A stretch of DNA of 64,000 bases from positions 1 to 64,000 of the forward strand of contig NZ_CP065141.1 of NCBI RefSeq assembly GCF_015693305.1, given 5' to 3'. The position numbers and the translations under genes are program-made. Source of the DNA: Sphingobium sp. Cam5-1. Its GTDB lineage: Bacteria; Pseudomonadota; Alphaproteobacteria; Sphingomonadales; Sphingomonadaceae. Below are positions 18,142 through 25,618 of the stretch, piece by piece. The notes below the pieces were generated by a model. The model worked only from the letters and a program-made list of their open reading frames with translations. It searched no databases and was not told where the DNA came from. How positions within the stretch are numbered: the first letter of the stretch is position 1; each line of letters begins with the position of its first letter.

Positions 18142-19082
18142 CCCTCGCTCATGAACTTGACCGCTATCTTAGCATGAGGCGCAGCCTGGGATATGATCTG
18201 GCCACCGCCGAACGGATTCTGCGCCGTTTCGCCCAATTTGCCGACCAACTGGGCGCCTGCCATGTCACGACCGACCTGTTCCTGCGATGGCAGGCGGCGT
18301 TCGGCAACGCCAGACGTTCGACATGGGGCGCCCGCTTCATAGTCGTGCGTTTGTTCAGCCAGTGGCTGCATGGTCTGGATGCGGCCCATGAAGTGCTGCC
18401 CCGGGGTCTCGTCCCTTATCGTTATTGCCGGACACAGCCCTATATCTTCACCGACGCGCAGATCGCCGCCATTGTCGAGGAGGCGGTGCGGTTGCCGTCA
18501 GTCTACGGCATGCGTGGCCTGACCTGTTCGACCCTGTTCGGGCTGATCGCGGTCACGGGTATGCGGATCAATGAGGCGCTGGGCCTCGGTGCCGGTGACG
18601 TCGATCTTGATATCGGCGTCATCCGTATCCGCCGCGGCAAGCTTGGCAAGGAGCGGCTGCTTGCCCTTCACGACACCGCCATCGAGCGGCTGCGCGCCTA
18701 TGCTGTGGAAAGGGACAGGTTGCTGGGCGCCACACCGCTCCCCTTCTTCGTCAAATGCGATGGCAGCCGGCTTGGCGACTGCGGCGCCCGATACAATTTC
18801 GCGCATGTCTGCCAGAACATCGGCTTGCGTGAGCGACAGACCGAGGGACGACACGGCCGCGGCCCCCGCATCCACGACCTGCGGCACAGCTTCGCTGCCA
18901 AAACGATGATCGACTGGTACAGGTCCGGCAAGGATCCCGCGCGCGAAATGGTCAAGCTGACCACCTGGCTTGGCCACGCCAATCCCGACCACACCTACTG
19001 GTATATCGAGGCCGTTCCCGAACTGCTGGAACTCGCGTCGGCCCGCATTAGCGATAGTCTTGACGGGGAGATGCTGTCATGA
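18138..19082 (+). CDS. RIT element tyrosine recombinase, second of trio
   Basis: This 314-residue integrase-family protein has catalytic residues in VTGMRINEALGL (Arg), IHDLRHSFAAKTM (HxxR), TWLGHANPDHTYWYIE (His and Tyr). The start overlaps the preceding stop by 4 nt and the stop overlaps the following start by 4 nt, so the three proteins are made in a coupled way. It shares with the other two the XerC/D-like two-domain plan but is clearly divergent in sequence. All three members are thought to act together in RIT elements. Confidence 0.88.
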   Translation: MTLAHELDRYLSMRRSLGYDLATAERILRRFAQFADQLGACHVTTDLFLRWQAAFGNARRSTWGARFIVVRLFSQWLHGLDAAHEVLPRGLVPYRYCRTQPYIFTDAQIAAIVEEAVRLPSVYGMRGLTCSTLFGLIAVTGMRINEALGLGAGDVDLDIGVIRIRRGKLGKERLLALHDTAIERLRAYAVERDRLLGATPLPFFVKCDGSRLGDCGARYNFAHVCQNIGLRERQTEGRHGRGPRIHDLRHSFAAKTMIDWYRSGKDPAREMVKLTTWLGHANPDHTYWYIEAVPELLELASARISDSLDGEMLS

Positions 19083-20074
19083 CCGGCATGGCATTCCCCG
19101 CGCTGCTCCAGCGCTTCTTCACCGATCGGCTATGCGTCCAGATGGAAGCAAGCCGTCATACCATGACGGGATATCGCGATACGTTCCGCCTCCTGATCCG
19201 CTTTGCCAGTGCGCGATCAGGGAAATCGCCGGCGAGTCTTGGCATCGCCGACCTTGATGCTGAGCTGGTCGCCGACTTCCTCGTCCATATTGAAACCTCG
19301 CGAAATAATGGTGCGCGCAGCCGCAACACCCGCCTTGCCGCGATCCGGTCCTTCTTCCGCTTTGTCGCCATGAACGAGCCGGAATGGTTGTGGCATTGCC
19401 AGAGAATCCTTGCGCTGCCGGACAAGCGCTATGTCAAACGCGGCGTGACATTCCTGGATGGGTCGGAGATCGCGGCGTTGCTGTCGGCGCCCGCTCGTTC
19501 GACATGGACCGGTCGACGGGATCACATGATGTTGCTGGTCGCCCTGCAAACCGGCCTTCGGGCATCCGAACTGATCGGCCTTCGCTGCCGGGATGTCGTC
19601 CTTGGCGCCGGCGCGCATATCCGCTGTCTGGGCAAGGGCCGGAAGGAACGGTGCACGCCGCTGCGCCGCGACACCGCGAAGGCATTGCAAGCCTGGTTGA
19701 AGGAGCGGCACGGCGAGGAGGATGAGCCATTATTCCCATCCATCCGTGGCGATCCGCTTTCCCGCGACGCCTTGGAGCATCTGGTTCGCAAACACTGCTG
19801 CACCGCTGCGCGCTCCTGTCCGAGCCTCATGGGCAAGCGGGTCAGTCCGCACACTCTGCGTCATAGCACGGCCATGGAACTGCTGCATCATGGCGTCGAT
19901 CAATCCGTCATCGCTCTCTGGCTCGGGCATGAATCGATCGAGACGACGCAAATCTATATCCATGCCGACATGCGGCTGAAGGAAAAGGCACTGGCCAGCG
20001 TCACCACGCCCGAAACCCGTCCGGGGAGGTTCCGGCCTGACGACGAACTGCTCGCCTGGCTCGAAGCCCTCTGA
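19079..20074 (+). CDS. RIT element tyrosine recombinase, third of trio
   Basis: This 331-residue recombinase has the motifs QTGLRASELIGL, SPHTLRHSTAMELLHHG and ALWLGHESIETTQIYIHADM, giving the full Arg-His-Arg-His-Tyr set. It is the closest of the trio to Xer/Tn554-type integrases. The stop codon's final base is the first base of the right inverted repeat, so the gene abuts the element end, as in known RIT elements. Confidence 0.88.
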   Translation: MTGMAFPALLQRFFTDRLCVQMEASRHTMTGYRDTFRLLIRFASARSGKSPASLGIADLDAELVADFLVHIETSRNNGARSRNTRLAAIRSFFRFVAMNEPEWLWHCQRILALPDKRYVKRGVTFLDGSEIAALLSAPARSTWTGRRDHMMLLVALQTGLRASELIGLRCRDVVLGAGAHIRCLGKGRKERCTPLRRDTAKALQAWLKERHGEEDEPLFPSIRGDPLSRDALEHLVRKHCCTAARSCPSLMGKRVSPHTLRHSTAMELLHHGVDQSVIALWLGHESIETTQIYIHADMRLKEKALASVTTPETRPGRFRPDDELLAWLEAL

Positions 20075-20158
20075 TTATGCCGATCTGCTGCATGGCTGAC
20101 CCGCAGAAATCCGTTATTCTGCACAGCCATGCGGCATAATCCCGAACCCGGCATAATG
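20074..20158 (-). repeat. Right terminal inverted repeat of the RIT element
   Basis: Inverted partner of 6755-6839. ATTATGCC or GGCATAAT cores lie at 20074, 20133, 20150 and 20162. An extra perfect 20-bp dyad (20163-20182, TTATGCCGAT plus its complement) lies just outside the alignable repeat, so this end has more recombinase-type sites than the left. Confidence 0.85.
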
Positions 20159-20186
20159 AACATTATGCCGATATCGGCATAAGATT

Positions 20187-20462
20187 CATCATGCAGGGCA
20201 TGAAAGCCGCCTCAACCGGAAAACCCTGATTTCAACGAGCCGCGCCGACTATGCGAGGGACGAGCTCGTAGCCGAGCTGGGCGCATCCTTCATCGGCGCG
20301 ATTGTCGGTTTCAAGGTCGAGGAACGCGAAGACCATGCCGCGTATATCGAGCACTGGTTGACCGCGCTCCGCAACGACAAGCGCGCGATTTTCGAGGCTG
20401 CCCGTGAGGCTCAGAACGCCGCCGACTACCTGTTGGCGATGATGACCGACCAAGCGGATTGA
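20187..20462 (+). pseudogene. ardC: ArdC 3' part, continuation after the RIT element
   Basis: In the frame ending at TGA 20460-20462 the reading is HHAGHESRLNR..., then DYARDELVAELGASF, EDHAAYIEHWL, NDKRAIFEAA and AADYLLAMM. This is the conserved ArdC C-terminus, including the Glu-containing helix (ELVAE) expected to supply the third zinc ligand. Joined to 6158-6757 it restores a continuous zincin domain (HEAVH followed by HAGHESRLNR). No start codon or ribosome-binding site serves it, so it is a separated fragment. Confidence 0.85.
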
Positions 20463-20487
20463 ATGACCCGCCCTGCTAAATGCACGA

Positions 20488-20529
20488 GACGCCGCGCAAG
20501 CGCGGCGTCCCATTTCAGGAAAGTGAAAT
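20488..20529 (+). terminator. Hairpin after ardC plus small dyad before the antitoxin
   Basis: A perfect 9-bp GC stem with CAAG loop (20488-20509) follows the ardC stop, with no U run. A second dyad, ATTTCA-6-TGAAAT (20512-20529), lies upstream of the VbhA-like gene and could be an operator. Confidence 0.4.
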
Positions 20530-20609
20530 ATGGGGGCTACTCAATGTGGTTTATATACAAATCCCGACATGTTAACTATGGGCGGGAGCAGGTCGTTTTT
20601 AGGTGCAAA

Positions 20610-20870
20610 ATGGAAAATATCATCGACACCTACAGGAATCGCATCAAGGCGATGGGGTATGAGCCGCGTCGGCAGGAAGAGATTCCTGACGTGATGGCAG
20701 CTTATTGCGAAGCAATCGCAAATTGCAAGATTGAAGGACTTGAATTGGTTTCGGATGACCACTCTTTTTGTTTGCTGTTGGTCGAAACCCAAATTCCCGT
20801 CGATGTGGCGATTGGTCTGGCGCAGGACTACAACCGTGATGTTCTGTCCCGCCAGAAACTCGCTGCATGA
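20610..20870 (+). CDS. VbhA-like antitoxin of a Fic toxin
   Basis: This 86-residue protein contains the segment VMAAYCEAIANCKIEGLELVSDD, which matches the antitoxin-VbhA helix carrying the inhibitory (S/T)xxxE(G/N) motif. Here Asn stands at the S/T position and the key Glu-Gly pair is kept. The Glu normally enters the Fic active site and blocks ATP binding. The gene ends 3 nt before the Fic gene. I chose ATG 20610 with AGGTG upstream; an in-frame ATG at 20544 would add 22 residues. Confidence 0.7.
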   Translation: MENIIDTYRNRIKAMGYEPRRQEEIPDVMAAYCEAIANCKIEGLELVSDDHSFCLLLVETQIPVDVAIGLAQDYNRDVLSRQKLAA

Positions 20871-20873
20871 CAG

Positions 20874-22154
20874 GTGAGCGACCCTTACACCTGGCGTAAC
20901 AGCGACGTTCTTCGGAACAAGCTGGGAATCCGCGACGATAATATCCTCAAGGAGCGAGAAGCTTTCTTCTCGGTTGTCCGACATGGCGAGCTGGTTGTGC
21001 AGCGCGCCGCGCCGGCGACGAACGCGCGCGAGTATCGCGAACTGCACAATCATCTGTTTCAGGACGTATATGATTGGGCGGGGCGCTTTCGGACTGTGGA
21101 CATAAGCAAACCCGGCAGCACTTTTGCCCGAGCGCACTTCATTGCCCGCAGCATGGAGCACGAATTTAAGCAGCTGCCCGACCTCCAAACCCTCAAGTCG
21201 ATGGATCGTGATCGCTTTGCCGATACCATGGGGCGGCATATTTCCGAATTAAATGCCGTTCATCCGTTCCGTGAGGGCAATGGTCGCACCATGCGGCTGC
21301 ACTTGCAGCTACATTCCCTTGCGGCCGAAAAATTCGTCTCGATCCAGGCAATGGGGCCGAAGGACTGGATGGAGGCGAGCCGCGACAGCTTCCATACCGG
21401 AAATCATGCCTCCCTCGCCAAAGTCATCCGTGATGCCATGCCCCTCGAACAGAACCGCGTCGAGCCAGCGCGTGGGCCAGCGGGCATCGCGTTTCCACCC
21501 TCGATGGAATCTCTCATGCCAGTTGGCGAACGACGCGCAATGAGTATCGAGCAGGCCAAGGATCAAATCAGCCGTTACCTACCTACTGCGCAAACCGTTG
21601 CGTCGCGGCAGCATGAGCAGCTTAATCGGATCGCGGAAACGTCCGCTGACATGCGCCAGCTGGCCGCGCGTTCAGCGCAGGAGCTTGCCTTTTTCCGCGA
21701 TCCCAAAGGGCCGATGCACCACCTTCAGCTGATTGAGCAACGCCGCTATCATCAGATCGAAGTCAATTGGTCCGAGGGTATGGACCCGCTGCAAAGAGTC
21801 CGCGCCATCAGCGCGGGCGCCGCAGATTTCCTTTCGAAAATGACCGACCGCGACATTCAGGCCGCCGATCGCGCGCTACGTCTGCAAGTCATGCCTCCCG
21901 GCGTCAGTCAGGTTGATCTACGCCTTGCCGCGCAATTCGAGAAAAACTCGCCTGAGCAGAACCGCGCCGATGCCAGGTTCGCGCAATTCCAGCTCGCCAT
22001 TGATAAGCGCGTCGCGACAGCTACCGAGCGCGGCGCATCGAAGGAACAGCTGGCGCAGATCGTCGAAAGCGCAAAGGCCCATGTCGCCGCAACATTGCGC
22101 GAAGGCAAATCACCGACGCCGACCGCCGAGAAATCAAAGGACCGCGAGCGCTGA
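20874..22154 (+). CDS. Fic-family AMP-transferase toxin (VbhT-like)
   Basis: This 426-residue protein starts at GTG 20874. The Fic domain (about 25-175) has the intact active-site loop HPFREGNGRTMR (HPFxEGNGRxxR). The flap region lies around RTVDISKPGSTFARAH. Fic proteins transfer AMP from ATP to target proteins; VbhT-type toxins AMPylate gyrase and topoisomerase IV subunits. The C-terminal 250 residues are helical and charged, without the BID domain of Bartonella VbhT that I could recognise. The intact motif and adjacent antitoxin argue for a functional toxin-antitoxin pair, probably for plasmid maintenance. Confidence 0.82.
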   Translation: MSDPYTWRNSDVLRNKLGIRDDNILKEREAFFSVVRHGELVVQRAAPATNAREYRELHNHLFQDVYDWAGRFRTVDISKPGSTFARAHFIARSMEHEFKQLPDLQTLKSMDRDRFADTMGRHISELNAVHPFREGNGRTMRLHLQLHSLAAEKFVSIQAMGPKDWMEASRDSFHTGNHASLAKVIRDAMPLEQNRVEPARGPAGIAFPPSMESLMPVGERRAMSIEQAKDQISRYLPTAQTVASRQHEQLNRIAETSADMRQLAARSAQELAFFRDPKGPMHHLQLIEQRRYHQIEVNWSEGMDPLQRVRAISAGAADFLSKMTDRDIQAADRALRLQVMPPGVSQVDLRLAAQFEKNSPEQNRADARFAQFQLAIDKRVATATERGASKEQLAQIVESAKAHVAATLREGKSPTPTAEKSKDRER

Positions 22155-22156
22155 AA

Positions 22157-22481
22157 ATGAGCGGCCAGGGCCGCGCGCTTCGTAGTCTGTCAGCTGCCAC
22201 ATAGGATCGAGCGGCCCAGGGCCGCGCTCCGTCAGTGGTGGCAGCTGCCACCGGGGGAACACCAAGGGCACCCGCCCTTTCGTTCCCGAAGCATAATCGA
22301 CAGGACCGGGTTGCCCGACAAGTTCGGCCAGTTCCGGCGCGCTCGCGCGCGCCGGGGCCTCCCTAGTCGCGCCGCCCGCACCACTCCCATCGATTTTGCT
22401 CCCCCCTCCCCATCCCGCGCTTCGCCAGCGGGTCAGAGCCGCAGGCCGCAGGCAGCGGCTTCGCCTAAAGGAGTGAGGAAA
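22157..22481 (+). repeat. Repeated leader type I, copy 3 (about 325 bp)
   Basis: Near-identical to leader copy 2 from AAATGAGCGGCCAGGGCC through the terminal AAAGGAGTGAGGAAA. It holds palindrome site 4 (22237-22252) and a half-site (22191-22200). It drives the DUF3768 gene and starts immediately after the Fic stop codon. Confidence 0.88.
22237..22252. repeat. GGTGGCAGCTGCCACC palindrome, site 4
   Basis: Exact 16-bp dyad inside leader copy 3, at the same relative place as sites 1 and 3. Confidence 0.9.
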
Positions 22482-22871
22482 ATGGAAGCGACAACTGACC
22501 AGATCGCCACCGTTGCGGCGCTGAACGACATTGCGCGGCGAACGATGGGCGTGACTTGTCGCACCGTGATTACGCAAGGCATCGCGGCGCTGGACGAGAA
22601 TACGCAGTCCGACATTCTCAAGATGATCGAGGGCTTTGAGGATTTCACACCCGACAACGATCCTCACGGCGAGCATGACGCCGGTTTCCTTTATCGCGAT
22701 GTGATCGGCCAATGGCATACCCGCTGGACTGACGACAGCACGCGCCCAGCCCTCTCGGTCATGTGGAAGTTCGACTATTACGACCGCGATCTTGAATTTG
22801 GCAGCGCCGAACCATGGAATCCCGATGCCACAACCCGCGTGCTCACCATTCTCCTAACCAGCGAATATTGA
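22482..22871 (+). CDS. DUF3768 family protein
   Basis: This 129-residue protein carries the family's conserved pieces: LNDIARRTM near the start, PDNDPHGEHDAG in the middle, KFDYYDRDLEFGSAEPWNPDATTRVLTILL at the end (pieces quoted separately: FDYYDRDLEFGS and TTRVLTILL). The function of DUF3768 is unknown; it is common on alphaproteobacterial plasmids and in accessory regions with antirestriction genes. It is the first gene of a five-gene run with short spacings and ATGA overlaps, sharing the leader with ardC and the ParB-like gene. Confidence 0.8.
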   Translation: MEATTDQIATVAALNDIARRTMGVTCRTVITQGIAALDENTQSDILKMIEGFEDFTPDNDPHGEHDAGFLYRDVIGQWHTRWTDDSTRPALSVMWKFDYYDRDLEFGSAEPWNPDATTRVLTILLTSEY

Positions 22872-22882
22872 GGGAGGCCACC

Positions 22883-23170
22883 ATGACCAAATCGCCCCCC
22901 GTGATCGAGCTTAGCTGGCGTGATGAGAATTACGGTTCCGTCTGCGCTGTCGCCGCCTTCCGCAACTATGCGGGCACACTGGATTGGAGCGACCGCACCC
23001 ACCAGCGGTTTCGCGGATGCCTGAAACGCGCAGGCTTCGCCTTCCACGATGGCCGGTGCAGCTACATCGCCACCAGCGGCACCCGCGAGGATCGGCAGCG
23101 CGCCCTTTGTGACGAGCTGGCCCGCGCAGGCTTCCAGATCGACAGCGGCGACGTGAGGGCAGAGGCATGA
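22883..23170 (+). CDS. Hypothetical protein in the DUF3768 operon
   Basis: This 95-residue protein of unknown family has a mixed alpha/beta-looking sequence with conserved-looking Cys and Trp residues (SWRDENYGSVCAVAAF, DWSDRTHQRFRGCLKRAGF). A GGGAGG ribosome-binding site lies 5 bp before the ATG. Its stop overlaps the next start by 4 nt, so it belongs to one operon with its neighbours. I cannot name a function. Confidence 0.65.
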   Translation: MTKSPPVIELSWRDENYGSVCAVAAFRNYAGTLDWSDRTHQRFRGCLKRAGFAFHDGRCSYIATSGTREDRQRALCDELARAGFQIDSGDVRAEA

Positions 23171-23433
23171 ACCGCGAACGCCGCAAGCAGATCGCCGCCG
23201 CCCGCGTGCTGATCGACAAGGGCAAGGCCCTGTTGGATGAGGCGCGCGACATGCTCGAAACCGTCAAGGATGACGAGCAGGCCGCCCGCGAAAATCTGCC
23301 ACCCAGTCTTGAGGACAGCGAACGCGCGCAGGCGATGGACGCCGCAGTTTCCGAACTGGAAAGCGCGATTTCAGCCCTTGAAGACTTCGACGCCGACGAG
23401 ATCGGCACGCAACTCGACACCGCCAGCGAATAG
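23167..23433 (+). CDS. Small acidic coiled-coil-like protein
   Basis: This 88-residue protein is highly charged, acidic toward the C-terminus and predicted mainly helical (RKQIAAARVLIDKGKALLDEARDML; AVSELESAISALEDFDADE). It overlaps the preceding gene by 4 nt. No catalytic motif and no recognised family. A structural or adaptor role is possible but is guesswork. Confidence 0.65.
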   Translation: MNRERRKQIAAARVLIDKGKALLDEARDMLETVKDDEQAARENLPPSLEDSERAQAMDAAVSELESAISALEDFDADEIGTQLDTASE

Positions 23434-23445
23434 GAAGGATTGACC

Positions 23446-23655
23446 ATGCAACCCATGCGCCACCTAGATCGAGACACGCGCCGCGCCCGCCTTCTGGCGG
23501 CGCGCACGCGCCCCGTCGGCGGCATCAACCGGCGCGGCATCTTCACCGGCCATTGGGACGGTGGCGATGTTGTGCGCCAGTTTCGCGGCGATAACGGATC
23601 GTGGATCGGCCTTGCCGCCTACAAGGCGAAGGAAGAGCCGGAGCCGCAGCCATGA
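23446..23655 (+). CDS. Small basic protein of unknown function
   Basis: This 69-residue Arg-rich protein (RDTRRARLLAARTRP, then GHWDGGDVVRQFRGD and GSWIGLAAYK) has a GGAAGGA site upstream of ATG 23446. A TTG two codons earlier is an alternative. The stop overlaps the next ATG by 4 nt. The Gly/Trp/aromatic pattern suggests a small beta-rich domain, but I recognise no family. Confidence 0.6.
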   Translation: MQPMRHLDRDTRRARLLAARTRPVGGINRRGIFTGHWDGGDVVRQFRGDNGSWIGLAAYKAKEEPEPQP

Positions 23656-24185
23656 AAATCAGCAACACGGCGAGCGCCGTTCGCGTCACCCTCTCCCCCA
23701 CCGAGATCAGCGATTTGCAATTTGTGATCGAGGCGGCCGAGCGCGCGGGGCATTATATGCCCGCGCGCGTCCTCAACATCATGGCGGCGCTGACGCGCAG
23801 CGCCGACGATGTTCGGATGAAACAGGCCATGAAGCGGGCGGAAAAAGATCGCGTGACGCGGATCGAGCAGGACCGACGCGCGCGCGAACGCCAATTCATG
23901 CTAGGCGACCGATACAGCGTCATGGCGAGCCGCGCCGACTACGCCGATGCGTCTTCTGATCCGGACGCGCGCCAATGGGTTGACCTGGTGTTTCATGAAA
24001 TCATGCAGAGGCCGCTTCCCGATCAATACGAACTCCGGCGCGACGTGTGGCGTGTCCACGTTGTCCAACTGGACGGCGGCACGCTCGGCGCTGTTGTAGG
24101 CGGCGATTGCACTCAAACCGCCGACCCCGCCGAAATTACTTCCGTAGCGGAACAGCTGATCGCCCGCTTCGAGGCCAGAGCTTGA
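23652..24185 (+). CDS. Hypothetical protein, last gene of the DUF3768 operon
   Basis: This 177-residue protein has an N-terminal segment (VRVTLSPTEISDLQFVIEAAERAG), an Arg-rich helical centre (about 65-95) and a C-terminal alpha/beta part (VWRVHVVQLDGGTLGAVVGGD). No family recognised. It is coupled to the preceding gene by an ATGA overlap, and its stop is followed within 7 bp by a 28-bp perfect palindrome. Confidence 0.65.
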   Translation: MKISNTASAVRVTLSPTEISDLQFVIEAAERAGHYMPARVLNIMAALTRSADDVRMKQAMKRAEKDRVTRIEQDRRARERQFMLGDRYSVMASRADYADASSDPDARQWVDLVFHEIMQRPLPDQYELRRDVWRVHVVQLDGGTLGAVVGGDCTQTADPAEITSVAEQLIARFEARA

Positions 24186-24191
24186 CGCGCG

Positions 24192-24219
24192 TGGAGCGGT
24201 GGCAGCTGCCACCGCTCCA
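24192..24219. repeat. Palindrome site 5, 28-bp perfect dyad between convergent genes
   Basis: GGTGGCAGCTGCCACC core extended by six complementary bases on each side. It sits exactly between the ends of a plus-strand gene (24185) and a minus-strand gene (24227), a position typical of a bidirectional terminator, though there is no U tract. Confidence 0.85.
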
Positions 24220-24226
24220 GAGAGAT

Positions 24227-24517
24227 CTAGAATCTGGCGATGAGAGGCAGCAGCGCCGCCGCTTGGCTTCCCAGGACCGGCACCCAATAATTCGCGGCGC
24301 GGTAATCAGGGCCGTGATCGACCGCCATCACCCCAAAGACATATCCGATCATTGGCAGCGTCCACAGCAGACGCCCGCCCAGGTCCACGCCCATCAGCAC
24401 CAGCGCAACGCCAAGCACAGCCCAAAGCGGAATCAGTCGTTCCATGATTTCGCGATGACGGATTATTCGCCATGCACTTTCCCGGTCATCGGCGCTAACC
24501 TGCGATACGAGGCCCAT
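24227..24517 (-). CDS. Small membrane protein
   Basis: This 96-residue protein has a soluble N-terminus (1-25) and hydrophobic segments at about 28-46 (LIPLWAVLGVALVLMGVD) and 50-67, with a weaker one at 80-96. An AAGGGGAAG ribosome-binding site precedes the ATG. It is one of few minus-strand genes in this segment. Family and function are unknown; 24518-24690 upstream holds its promoter but no other gene that I can see. Confidence 0.6.
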   Translation of the reverse strand: MGLVSQVSADDRESAWRIIRHREIMERLIPLWAVLGVALVLMGVDLGGRLLWTLPMIGYVFGVMAVDHGPDYRAANYWVPVLGSQAAALLPLIARF

Positions 24518-24690
24518 AGCTTCCCCTTTTCATCAACGGTCGCCGGCGATCATCCAACGGCTTCACGAAAATGTGAAGCGCGTTTCGCGCGCATTCTCGC
24601 CAATCCGTTGTATAGCCCCCATCGAGCGAGGGCGAGGGACTGTGACAGCGGCCCTTCGCAAATCCTCTCGCTCAAAGGAGGTGATGTGAT

Positions 24691-24780
24691 TTGACAGCAT
24701 ATGAAGCAGCTCAATTGACGATCGCAGCCGTCGCGCTCGTGATCGCAATTGTGAAGCTGGGGAAGTCCGATAAGGGCTGA
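24691..24780 (+). CDS. 29-residue putative holin-like (TxpA/type I) toxin peptide
   Basis: A TTG start lies 7 bp after AAAGGAGGTGAT, a near-complete complement of the 16S 3' end. The peptide begins L/M-TAYEAAQLTI, continues as one hydrophobic helix (AAVALVIAIV) and ends KLGKSDKG. This pattern (TAYEA/TxFEA start, one transmembrane helix, short charged tail) matches the putative holin-like toxins known mainly from Firmicutes type I toxin-antitoxin loci. Two strong hairpins follow immediately. No antisense RNA can be proven from sequence. It is too short to be found by usual gene callers. Confidence 0.6.
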   Translation: MTAYEAAQLTIAAVALVIAIVKLGKSDKG

Positions 24781-24787
24781 TCTAGCG

Positions 24788-24856
24788 GGGCGGGTGGTCT
24801 GACAGGGCCGCCCGCCCTAAATGTTTGAACCCGCCGTGTGACAGCACGGCGGGTTC
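24788..24856 (+). terminator. Two consecutive strong hairpins after the small toxin
   Basis: Hairpin 1: 10-bp stem GGGCGGGTGG/CCGCCCGCCC (24788-24817), followed by TAAATGTTT. Hairpin 2: perfect 12-bp stem GAACCCGCCGTG/CACGGCGGGTTC with 6-nt loop (24827-24856). They could end the toxin mRNA and a convergent antisense RNA. Confidence 0.6.
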
Positions 24857-24982
24857 AGGTAGGTGCGTGAAATGAATCAGCACACGAAGCATTGCCTATA
24901 TAGCCCTTTTCCCTTGCCAATCCAATAACCGACGCGCGCGCGAGGTGTTCCCCGTCTGTTCCCTTTGGCGCATAAGCGCCCA

Positions 24983-25219
24983 ATGGCCGCGAACTACAAC
25001 CGCCCCAAGCCCATTGATCCTATCTGGTATCGGCAAGGCTGCTATCTGCGCATCTATTGCGCTTGCGGTCGCCGCGTTGTCGCCCCGCTGGGCGACTTCG
25101 CCCGCTCGCGCCGCATTTCTTTCGATACCCGCATTTACGAGCTGATCGCGCGGCTTCGGTGCAGCCAGTGCCGCCGCAAGCCTTATGCGGACGTGTCGCG
25201 CAACCGCTCGGGCAATTAA
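24983..25219 (+). CDS. Small Cys-rich protein, probable zinc ribbon
   Basis: This 78-residue basic protein has two cysteine clusters, CYLRIYCACGRR and CSQCRRK, about 40 residues apart. That is consistent with a zinc ribbon and nucleic-acid binding. No strong ribosome-binding site is visible before ATG 24983. It stands alone between the small toxin and the first type II leader. Family unknown. Confidence 0.55.
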   Translation: MAANYNRPKPIDPIWYRQGCYLRIYCACGRRVVAPLGDFARSRRISFDTRIYELIARLRCSQCRRKPYADVSRNRSGN

Positions 25220-25340
25220 AATGACGGAGGATCCGATTGCTCGGATGCTTCCGGCGCTATCCGTTGGGCATGTCGCCGGCGACATGCCGCAGCGTCCTCT
25301 AGGTCACCGCTATGCTATGACCTGGCGGGCGCTTTTCCCT

Positions 25341-25618
25341 AGATTGAGGCGGCAATGCCGCCGCGTCCGCTGTTCGACTTTGGGGCCTGTTCCTGCCCCC
25401 TGCCGCAAGGGCTGGACCGTCTCGGCCGCTGTGCGGCCTCGCTTGGCGATCAGGCGGGTTTCCCCGCCCTTCCTTCGCTACGCTCCGTGCAGGACGGGTG
25501 ATCCCCCTCCCCCCTGATCGGCCCTGATTTGCGGCATTCCCCGGCCCTGCTCGCCGCTGGGCAGAAGTCGATGACCCGTCATCGCCTTCGGCTCCATTCT
25601 AGGCAGGGAAAACAGCAC
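25341..25618 (+). repeat. Repeated leader type II, copy A
   Basis: This GC-rich non-coding leader is shared with 27374-27651 and 29408-29683. It contains an inverted GGCGG..CCGCC block, GGGGCCTGTTCCTGCCCC, a C-tract and the TTCGGCTC hairpin region, ending in an AGGCAGGGAA ribosome-binding region before ATG 25619. Its 5' third differs from copies B and C at several bases. The stretch 25220-25340 upstream holds nothing else I recognise. Confidence 0.85.

Larger units (their letters stand above)
6755..20187. mobile_element. 13.4-kb cargo-carrying RIT (recombinase-in-trio) element inserted in ardC
   Basis: The element is bounded by imperfect terminal inverted repeats of about 85 bp (6755-6839 and 20074-20158) that carry several copies of ATTATGCC/GGCATAAT. 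Three consecutive tyrosine recombinases with 4-nt overlaps (16927-20074) abut the right repeat, the hallmark of RIT elements. Between the left repeat and the recombinases lies a minus-strand type I secretion/RTX/glycosyltransferase operon. The outer boundaries follow from ardC, whose left half ends in codons for HEAVH and whose right half resumes with HAGHESRLNR. The right junction lies between 20158 and 20190 because about 30 bp of extra element-like DNA follow the repeat. I saw no target duplication longer than CAT. Confidence 0.85.
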
